A stretch of 5,387 nt of DNA, taken from contig CAZYPH010000143.1 of NCBI GenBank assembly GCA_964649095.1, forward strand, positions 1-5,387, given 5' to 3'. The translations under genes were made by a program, and so were the position numbers. The notes beneath the pieces were generated by a model. The model saw only the letters and a list, made by a program, of their open reading frames with translations. It ran no database searches and was not told the origin of the DNA. This DNA is from CAZYPH01 sp964649095. Lineage in GTDB: Bacteria > Bdellovibrionota > UBA1018 > UBA923. Below, piece by piece: positions 1 through 5,226 of the stretch. Position 1 is the stretch's first letter. Every line of letters starts with the position of its first letter.

Positions 1-460
1 ATTCTTCGTTCGCCTTAAATATTTCACTCCGCATCGCCTCGAAACTTTCGAGAGCCGCATCAAACGCTTCAATCTTGGGCTGCAACTGCTCTTTGGTTTC
101 CGAGTAGGCGAGTGTCTTACCGGCCTCTAAACCCTCTTGATGGGCTTGAGCAGTCACTTCAATACGTAAGCGTTCGAGCTCTTCAGAAACCTTTCTAGCG
201 ACCTCCGCTTCGATATACTGCTGTTCTTCTTGTTCAATATTGAGTGGCTTGCGGGCCAGTTCATGCACGTGAAAACGCGACTGGTTTCTGCTGCCGCGAT
301 AAGAAAATGAATCCTTCACTTCAGAATATTTTAATCCGCCATTTTTTATATTCGCTGGCTGATAAGACTCCACATGAGTCTCTTCCTGTACGGCTACTTG
401 CACAATGCTATTGGCTTCTTTGGCTGCAAATTCTACTATTTTCAAAAGTGATTTATTCAT
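1..460 (-). CDS. fliH: Flagellar assembly protein FliH, 5' part (runs off the left edge)
   Basis: FliH is the peripheral stator of the flagellar type III export gate; it binds and restrains the ATPase FliI and helps dock it at the C ring. The frame is open from an ATG at 460 to base 1 (153 complete codons) with no stop, so the C-terminal FliI-binding part lies outside the window. The visible part has a variable N-terminus (about residues 1-70), then a charged, Glu/Gln/Arg-rich helix (about 75-105), then a small-residue repeat A106-xxx-G110-xxx-G114-xxx-A118, the AxxxGxxxG pattern typical of FliH, followed by more predicted helix. The start lies 6 nt after the fliG stop, in the run TAATAGAAAATG with tandem stop codons; the ribosome binding site is weak, so translational coupling to fliG is likely. 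Identity rests on the repeat, the coiled-coil character and position after fliG, since FliH is poorly conserved. Confidence 0.85.
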   Translation of the reverse strand, partial: MNKSLLKIVEFAAKEANSIVQVAVQEETHVESYQPANIKNGGLKYSEVKDSFSYRGSRNQSRFHVHELARKPLNIEQEEQQYIEAEVARKVSEELERLRIEVTAQAHQEGLEAGKTLAYSETKEQLQPKIEAFDAALESFEAMRSEIFKANEE

Positions 461-466
461 TTTCTA

Positions 467-1492
467 TTATACCAACGCGTCCGCATCGCCTCCACGCGAG
501 ATAATAATTTTACCCATGGCTTCAAGTCGTTTAGCGGCGTTGACCACCTCTTGCTGCGCACCTTCAACGTCACTCAAACGCAGTGGCCCTAAAGCCTCTA
601 AATCATCTTTTAATAATTGTGCTGCGCGCTTTGACATGTTTTTGAATACTTTTTCTTTCATCTCCTCTGGAGCTGTTTTTAGTGCGATAACCAACTTATC
701 ATTAGGCACTTCCTTAAGCAGCGTCTGCATGCCGCGGTCATCGACAAAGATGATGTCTTCAAACACGAACATCAATTTGCGAATCTCTTCTGCCAACTGA
801 GGGTCCTTTTCTTCGACGCGCGCCATGATGTTTTGCTCGGTTGTTTTGTCCATCACGTTCAACATGTCGGCAATTGGCTGCACACCACCCAATTGTTGCG
901 TATCGATAGATCCGAGTGTCGCTAACTCTTGTTTTAAGACTTCGTCGACTTGAGCAATCAATGTTGGTGAAATAAAATCTAGGTTTGCAATCCTCAACAC
1001 GACTTCGGTTTGGATATTCTCTGGTAAACGTTTCAACACATCGGTTTTTTTATTCGGCTCTAAGTGCGCCAAAATCAGGGCAATGGTCTGAGGATGCTCG
1101 TGGATCAAGAAGTTTGTCAGCGTTCTAGCATCTACCAACTCTAACGCTTCTAACGTTCGAGAACCTTCTAAGACGGAGAGTTGTCCTAATACTGTTTTTG
1201 CGCGGTCTTCACCCAAGGTAGCCAAAATAAATTCACGACCAGCGCCCTGGCCAAAGATCATTTCTTCTTCTTCTGATAACTGCTGATAGAATTCTTCTAA
1301 GATACGACGAACAACCGGTATCGACGCCTTTTGTACAACGCCCATCGCACTCACAATCCGTTTGATGTCGTTGTCTTTCATCTTTTTAAAGATCTGCGAG
1401 GTCACTTGAGTGCCAAGAATATTGAGTAGAAGTGCTACTTTATCGAGCCCCGACATGTCGTCGTAGACCATTAGTTTCATTGAATCAGCCAT
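467..1492 (-). CDS. fliG: Flagellar motor switch/rotor protein FliG
   Basis: FliG forms the upper C ring under the MS ring, binds FliF through its N-terminus and FliM through its middle domain, and takes torque from MotA through its C-terminus. The protein has 341 residues, the usual length. FliG-N covers about 1-105. The middle domain carries the EHPQ motif (132-135) in the run HEHPQTIALILAHL, and a GG linker follows at 202-203. FliG-C has the MFVF motif (241-244) and the charged torque helix; all five residues known from E. coli have counterparts here: K272, R289, D296, D297 and R305. The motor should therefore be functional, and the residues do not tell whether it runs on protons or sodium. 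The ATG at 1492 has AAAGG 9 nt upstream (1502-1505). It lies 33 nt after fliF and 6 nt before fliH. Confidence 0.97.
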   Translation of the reverse strand: MADSMKLMVYDDMSGLDKVALLLNILGTQVTSQIFKKMKDNDIKRIVSAMGVVQKASIPVVRRILEEFYQQLSEEEEMIFGQGAGREFILATLGEDRAKTVLGQLSVLEGSRTLEALELVDARTLTNFLIHEHPQTIALILAHLEPNKKTDVLKRLPENIQTEVVLRIANLDFISPTLIAQVDEVLKQELATLGSIDTQQLGGVQPIADMLNVMDKTTEQNIMARVEEKDPQLAEEIRKLMFVFEDIIFVDDRGMQTLLKEVPNDKLVIALKTAPEEMKEKVFKNMSKRAAQLLKDDLEALGPLRLSDVEGAQQEVVNAAKRLEAMGKIIISRGGDADALV

Positions 1493-1525
1493 GATTCTAT
1501 ACCTTTATATATATTTAACTATATA

Positions 1526-3363
1526 CTACTTCTTGGCCCCAGCCGCTTTTCCCGGATCCACCATCGGATTTGGTTTATTCACCGCATGCACCCAGTCATG
1601 TAGAATGAGCGCTGCTTTGCTCGGATTGCCTTCAACAAGAGTAACGATCTTCTCTTTGATCATCTCCCCTTCTACTTTTTCTGGATCGACTTTATCGACA
1701 ATGACCGGCATCACATCATCCATCTCCGGCACCGAGTCATCGGCTTTCATTTTCTNNNNNNNNNNNNNNNNNNNNNNNNNNNNNNNNNNNNNNNNNNNNN
1801 NNNNNNNNNNNNNNNNNNNNNNNNNNNNNNNNNNNNNNNNNNNNNNNNNNNNNNNATGACCGGCATCACATCATCCATCTCCGGCACCGAGTCATCGGCT
1901 TTCATTTTCTCAAGCTCTTCTAAAGTTTTTGGTAAAAAACTATCCATGTTCTCAACGGTATTATCGGTAAGCCATTTGATAAACGGCCGCACGACAAACA
2001 TAAAGAAACCGATAATCGACAGCCCCAACACAAGGTACTGCACCAAGTTCAGCATCAACTTACGGCGTTCAAACGCAGCGATTTGAGTTTCTGCGTCTTG
2101 CAAATCCGCATGCCTAAATTCCATGTTTTTAATTTCAATGGTATCGCGTTTGACGTCCGCACCTAAGCTCGAGGCAATAATCGTACGAAACTCAGCGACT
2201 TTTTCTTCACTCCAAGGCTGGTATTTTCCAGGCTCATCAGGCTTTGCCGGGTCTTTTACGTATTGACCATCAACCAAAACCGCAACACTAATGCGTTTGA
2301 TGGCCCCCAGTTGTTTATTCGTACGTACTACTTTTTGTGGAACAGCGTAGTTTGTCGTCTCAAATGCTTTCTGAGTATTACTCTTCACCTCAGGCGTTTG
2401 AATTTGAGCACCAGGCAAATTCGACTGTGCGCCTGGTGCTCCAGTGGCGACGGGACGAGAACCATCCATTAAATGATTTTCCTTTTGCTGCGACTTAATA
2501 GCCGCACCCTCTTGATCATATTGGGTTTGAGTTTCTTGTTGTTGCGTGAAATCGACATCTAACGACACTTTTGCGACGACTTTACCTTCGCCAACAACTC
2601 GAGAAAGTATATCGCCAACTCGCTGTTCGTATTCTTGCTCTAAACGCTGTTGATACTCCAACATCGCCGCTGTCTGACGCGCCACAGGGTCATTATTATT
2701 TTTCGAAAGTAATTTACCGTGAGCATCTACTACCGTTACGTCGCTAAGTTCCATGCCTTCCACGGCCGACATTACTAAATGTGAAATCCCTGAAATTTGT
2801 TTTTCACTAAGCTGCACACCGGGCTCGATATCTAGAACTACACTGGCCGTTGATTTCTTTTGATCTTCGACGAACGTCGATTTCGAAGGTAACGCTAAGT
2901 GCACGCGCGAACGTTTTACACCGCGCAAATTATTGATCGTGCGCATGAGTTCACCTTCGAGGGCGCGCTTCTGATTAATTTTCTGAACAAAACTAGTCTG
3001 ACCAAAACTCTGTTTATCAAAAACTTCATAACCAACCACCGAACTCTGTGGCAGGCCCATCGTCGCCAACTCTAGGCGCAGATCATAAATTGCATCAGGC
3101 GGAATTTTGATTGTTCTGCCATCATTATCGACTTTAAACGGAATCTTTTTCTCGCGCAGAATACGCATAATATTGGTCGAGTCTTCTGCCGTAAAATTTG
3201 TTCCAAGCACTTGATAGGCCGTGTCACCAACCCAAAATAATACTGAGATGATAAATATGGTGACCGCAACCAGCGTAATCACCAGAGCCGTCTTACGACC
3301 AGCACTCAGGTTGCTGAAAAACTTTTTTAACTGAGTCCCTACTTTTTGAAAAAACTCAACCAC
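1526..3363 (-). CDS. fliF: Flagellar MS-ring protein FliF (one gene interrupted by a false assembly gap)
   Basis: FliF assembles the MS ring in the inner membrane, the foundation of the basal body and housing for the export gate. Read to the gap it gives 502 codons; joining base 1911 to base 1755 gives a continuous 560-residue protein ending in TAG at 1526, a normal FliF length. Segments seen: TM1 about 24-45; ring-building domains about 50-220 (YscJ/FliF type); third ring domain about 230-415 with a low-complexity Gln/Pro/Gly insertion (about 275-345) that corresponds to the beta-collar; TM2 about 437-458; an acidic cytoplasmic tail ending in a FliG-binding helix (about 510-545, with NPSKAALILHDWV). 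The start is GTG at 3363, with GGAG 9 nt upstream. As deposited, the added 155 nt shifts frame and an apparent TGA appears at 1747-1749, so automatic calling would give a 3'-truncated fliF plus a spurious 74-codon ORF at 1526-1750. That short ORF is the true FliF C-terminus. Confidence 0.96.
1701..1755. repeat. Left copy of a 55-bp exact duplicate flanking the gap
   Basis: The 55 bases immediately left of the N run are identical to 1856-1910 immediately right of it. Both encode the same FliF residues, from Met-Lys-Ala-Asp-Asp to Met-Pro-Val (487-502 of the repaired protein). The copies abut the gap at its two ends, which is what two contigs sharing a k-mer-length overlap produce. This is an assembly duplicate rather than a biological repeat. 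Confidence 0.95.
1756..1855. other. Assembly gap of 100 Ns, probably of negative size
   Basis: There are exactly 100 Ns, the conventional size for a scaffold gap of unknown length. The flanks are an exact 55-bp duplicate, and collapsing them gives an in-frame, full-length FliF. I infer that no sequence is missing: the true distance is minus 55 bp. Confidence 0.95.
1856..1910. repeat. Right copy of the 55-bp exact duplicate flanking the gap
   Basis: Identical over all 55 positions to 1701-1755 and in the same orientation. It begins at the first base after the Ns, and identity ends at the last base before them in the partner copy, so the repeat boundaries coincide exactly with the contig ends. 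Confidence 0.95.
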
Positions 3364-3440
3364 GTTTTATCGCTCCGTTTTATCAATCCACTTTTTTACT
3401 GCAAAAACTTGGGGTTAAAAAATATAAAATCCTATATATA
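3364..3440 (-). other. fliE-fliF intergenic spacer, AT-rich, with the fliF ribosome binding site
   Basis: This 77-nt spacer is the longest within the operon. On the minus strand it starts with a TATATATA run just after the fliE stop, contains a weak 7-bp AT-only inverted repeat (3392-3398 with 3416-3422), and ends with GGAG at 3373-3376, 9 nt from the GTG start of fliF. The GGAG supports the GTG as the true start. I see no convincing terminator and no clear promoter; the AT-rich start could host an internal promoter, but no -35/-10 pair stands out. Confidence 0.6.
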
Positions 3441-3800
3441 TCAAACCTGCATACGCATAATTTCTTTATAGGCCTCGATAACTTTGTTACGCACTTGCAT
3501 GGCCAACTTAAAACTCATGTCGGCTTTTTCGATGGCGAGCATCGTTTCATGAATATTTTTATTGCGCCCGGCTACTAGTTCTTTGATGGCGCGATCGGCG
3601 TCGAGTTGCGTATTATTGACGTCGTTTAGAGATTTCTCTAACAACTTTCCAAAACTAATCGCCTCAGAGTTCCCCTCAGGGGCACTAGCCTCGAATGCAT
3701 TGTCGTCTGCAAAATTAATTTCAGAGGCCTGCTCCGCCATCTGAAACTCCCCAAGACCACCCTTTATAAAGCCGACACTATTTAAATCGATTCTATTCAT
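3441..3800 (-). CDS. fliE: Flagellar hook-basal body complex protein FliE
   Basis: FliE is a small export substrate that joins the MS ring to the proximal rod (FlgB/FlgC). The first ATG gives 119 residues. The C-terminal half carries the family signature: a helix around 64-80, then HETMLAIEKADMSFKLAMQV and the conserved end RNKVIEAYKEIMRMQV (104-119), close to FliE of other bacteria. The N-terminus is Asp/Asn/Glu-rich and variable. The start is uncertain. The ATG at 3800 sits 9 nt after the flgC stop but has a poor ribosome binding site, while an internal ATG at 3740 has GGGGAG (3747-3752) 6 nt upstream and would give 99 residues, nearer the usual FliE length of about 100. The longer frame is given because it keeps tight operon spacing; the shorter one is at least as likely. 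Confidence 0.93.
   Translation of the reverse strand: MNRIDLNSVGFIKGGLGEFQMAEQASEINFADDNAFEASAPEGNSEAISFGKLLEKSLNDVNNTQLDADRAIKELVAGRNKNIHETMLAIEKADMSFKLAMQVRNKVIEAYKEIMRMQV
3747..3752 (-). promoter_or_regulatory. Strong ribosome binding site inside the long fliE frame
   Basis: On the minus strand GGGGAG is followed by 6 nt and then ATG at 3740. It is better than anything in front of the upstream ATG at 3800 (AAATAAGATTAGTTT), so it bears on which fliE start is used. The residues it encodes in the long frame (Gly-Glu around 17-18) could also explain it by chance. Confidence 0.5.
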
Positions 3801-3809
3801 AAACTAATC

Positions 3810-4247
3810 TTATTTTCCGATTTCAATCGCCTTTAGCGCCATACTTTTGGCGGCTCCAAGCGCTGTTGCATTCGCTTCATACGAACGCGTCGCAGAAATC
3901 ATATTTGCCATCTCTTCAACAGGGTTGATATTAGGCATCGCTACGTAACCATCGGCATTCGCATGAGGGTGTTTGGGATTATAAACCATCCGCGGTGGAC
4001 GAGTATCTTCCTGAATCTCCGTCACCTGCACGGCTTGAACGTGTTCATCGAGTTGACCAGCTAAAACCTCTGCAAAGTTTTCTCGTTCAGGTTGTGCAGT
4101 AAAGACAGGGTCACGGCGTTTGTACGGGCCACCAGTCTCCGACGTTGTCGTTTCGGCATTGGCAATATTGCTTGAGATCGTATTCATGCGTGTCTGCTGG
4201 GCGTTCATGCCTGAGCTAGACACTTTCATCGACGTAAAGATATCCAT
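3810..4247 (-). CDS. flgC: Flagellar proximal rod protein FlgC
   Basis: FlgC is a proximal rod subunit exported through the flagellar type III system and stacked with FlgB, FlgF and FlgG in the periplasm. It has 145 residues, a normal length. The N-terminal rod signature is complete: MDIFTSMKVSSSGM then SSNIANAETT (25-34). The FlgC-specific core follows: VYNPKHPHANADGYV (88-102) and MPNINPVEEM (104-113), then the C-terminal helix with RSYEAN (121-126). It starts on the last base of the flgB stop codon (TAATG), with AAGGAGG at 4257-4263 ending 9 nt before the ATG, so both coupling and independent initiation are possible. It is followed by fliE after 9 nt. Nothing looks damaged. Confidence 0.98.
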   Translation of the reverse strand: MDIFTSMKVSSSGMNAQQTRMNTISSNIANAETTTSETGGPYKRRDPVFTAQPERENFAEVLAGQLDEHVQAVQVTEIQEDTRPPRMVYNPKHPHANADGYVAMPNINPVEEMANMISATRSYEANATALGAAKSMALKAIEIGK

Positions 4248-4660
4248 TATCTAGCGCCTCCTTCACTGATGGCGTATTTCAGCATGCCAATTTTCCGACG
4301 AATCATTTCGGTTGCGGCATCGTATTGAATTTGATTTTCAGCCATATTTACGGCTTCAGCATTGCGATCAACCGTATTGCCATCTTCGCGCACTAACCCG
4401 TTCGGGTTATCGTAGATCTCCGCATCAATATGCCCAGAGTCGTTGCGCACAAAGTGGTCGTTATCGCCACGCTCCATCGGCAATCGCCCCGACACTTGCA
4501 GCGCGTTTCTCAGCGCATCTTCAAACTCGACTTTCTGCGCCTTGTAACCCGGCGTATCAGCGTTTGCGATGTTACCCGCGATCACGTTCTGATTCATTAA
4601 ACGAAAATTCAGCGCTGCAGTAAGACCACTCATAGCGGCATCGTTAAACGTGTCGCTCAT
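4247..4660 (-). CDS. flgB: Flagellar proximal rod protein FlgB
   Basis: FlgB is the proximal rod subunit nearest FliE and the MS ring, exported by the flagellar type III system. The protein has 137 residues, typical for the family. The rod N-terminal motif NIANADTPGY occupies 30-39, followed by KAQKVEFEDAL (40-50). The C-terminal half has DGNTVDRNAE (93-102) and a long amphipathic helix (about 103-131), as expected of axial proteins whose two ends form a coiled coil. The ATG at 4660 has GAGG (4666-4669) 5 nt upstream. It is the first gene of the visible operon; there is no gene upstream for at least 727 nt, so the operon promoter should lie in that region. It overlaps flgC by one base. Confidence 0.98.
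   Translation of the reverse strand: MSDTFNDAAMSGLTAALNFRLMNQNVIAGNIANADTPGYKAQKVEFEDALRNALQVSGRLPMERGDNDHFVRNDSGHIDAEIYDNPNGLVREDGNTVDRNAEAVNMAENQIQYDAATEMIRRKIGMLKYAISEGGAR
4257..4263 (-). promoter_or_regulatory. Strong flgC ribosome binding site within the flgB end
   Basis: AAGGAGG on the minus strand, 9 nt before the flgC ATG and inside the last codons of flgB. It is the best match to the anti-Shine-Dalgarno sequence in the window, suggesting high FlgC translation. Confidence 0.75.
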
Positions 4661-4690
4661 GGTAACCTCGTGTTTGATTGGAGTGTTTAA

Positions 4691-4725
4691 TTTGCTTAGT
4701 TGGCATCGTTAAATAGCTAAGCAAA
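4691..4725. repeat. 9-bp perfect inverted repeat in the flgB leader
   Basis: TTTGCTTAG at 4691-4699 and CTAAGCAAA at 4717-4725 are exact reverse complements separated by 17 nt. The near arm lies about 30 nt before the flgB start. In the minus-strand transcript it could form a hairpin; as DNA it could be a two-armed operator. No U-run follows on either strand, so it does not look like an intrinsic terminator. Confidence 0.7.
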
Positions 4726-4763
4726 CGAGAGACCAAAGCAGAGGACACTGGTCCATTCTTAAG

Positions 4764-4787
4764 ACCGACAAATTTACCGACCGGTCG
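4764..4787. promoter_or_regulatory. Cluster of CGAC/GTCG half-sites upstream of flgB
   Basis: ACCGAC occurs at 4764-4769 and 4776-4781, twelve bases apart, and the second copy runs into a perfect 10-bp palindrome CGACCGGTCG at 4778-4787. Repeated half-sites near one helical turn apart, about 105-125 bp before flgB, are the kind of arrangement a dimeric regulator binds. The regulator is unknown and the assignment is inferential. Confidence 0.3.
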
Positions 4788-4897
4788 AATTGGCTAATTT
4801 TTTAAAAATAGAAAATATTTATAAATAAAATCAGTTGGCGATTTTTTTCCCCTAAACAACATCCCGGAGAATCCTACCAGCCACGACGTCCACCCCG

Positions 4898-4912
4898 GCA
4901 AAATCCATCCCA
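4898..4912 (-). promoter_or_regulatory. Weak sigma-54-like -24/-12 match
   Basis: On the minus strand TGGGATGGATTTTGC has the GG-N10-GC spacing of sigma-54 promoters and the full TTGC of the -12 box, but only a partial -24 box (TGGGAT against TGGCAC). A start near 4887 would leave a leader of about 225 nt before flgB. Many flagellar rod and ring operons use sigma-54, but a match this loose can occur by chance. Confidence 0.22.
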
Positions 4913-4927
4913 CACTTTTTTGGCACT

Positions 4928-4947
4928 CCCCCAAAAACCCCAACCCC
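4928..4947 (-). repeat. G-rich tract on the minus strand
   Basis: The minus strand reads GGGG-TT-GGGG-TTTTT-GGGGG, three G-runs within 20 nt. A further GGG occurs 16 nt on (4909-4911) and another upstream near 4972-4974. This is nearly but not strictly a quadruplex motif because the fourth run needs a long loop. It lies about 270 nt upstream of flgB on the coding-strand side. Confidence 0.4.
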
Positions 4948-5080
4948 AACGCGCCAGCATAGTGACACCACCCGTCAATCTCTCGACAATCTAGTGCGGT
5001 CATCCAGAACGAGGTCCTGTCCAGAGATCGGGTCCATCAATACGAATAGTTATCCCGACTGGTTTGTTTCTAGAAATTAC

Positions 5081-5109
5081 TTGATTAAAATATTTTTATA
5101 CAGTAAATT
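5081..5109 (+). promoter_or_regulatory. Possible sigma-70-type promoter pointing right
   Basis: TTGATT (5081-5086), a 17-nt AT-rich spacer and TAAATT (5104-5109) match four of six consensus bases in each box. It would point toward the small frame starting at 5227. In AT-rich sequence such matches are common, so this is only a candidate. Confidence 0.2.
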
Positions 5110-5226
5110 GCGGCGCGCTTTAGTTGATTATCTTACTCAAGGTATCGGCCTACCTGCCGCTACTCTCGTTTACAGACGATCGCTAAGCGTCGAACCAAAA
5201 CAATTCAGGTTTCAGGAGTTTTTTTT

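Noticed and set aside
405..800. Plus-strand open frame of 131 codons opposite fliG and fliH
   Set aside because: Antisense shadow of the fliG coding frame, which is unambiguous; no independent support.
1526..1750. Separate 74-codon gene after a truncated fliF
   Set aside because: Its first residues repeat the last residues before the gap and the rest is the FliF FliG-binding tail; it is the end of fliF displaced by the false gap.
1701..1910. Real tandem duplication inside fliF
   Set aside because: The copies are exact and end exactly at the N run, and collapsing them restores the normal protein length and frame. A biological duplication would not be expected to coincide with the contig ends.
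3392..3422. Stem in the fliE-fliF spacer as a terminator
   Set aside because: The stem is 7 bp of A/T pairs only with a 17-nt loop, too weak, and the operon clearly continues into fliF.
4312..4623. Plus-strand open frame of 103 codons opposite flgB
   Set aside because: Antisense shadow of flgB with no coding features of its own.
4691..4725. Inverted repeat as an intrinsic terminator of an upstream gene
   Set aside because: No T-run follows the arms on either strand and the stem is not GC-rich.
4776..4800. Sigma-28 flagellar promoter (GTCGGTAA against GCCGATAA on the minus strand)
   Set aside because: Two mismatches in the -10 box and the nearest TAAA is several bases too far upstream; also rod genes are normally not late class genes.
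4794..5003. Minus-strand open frame of 69 codons ahead of flgB
   Set aside because: It spans the G-rich tract and the AT-rich block, has Trp/Gly-rich low-quality content with no family resemblance, and no convincing ribosome binding site.
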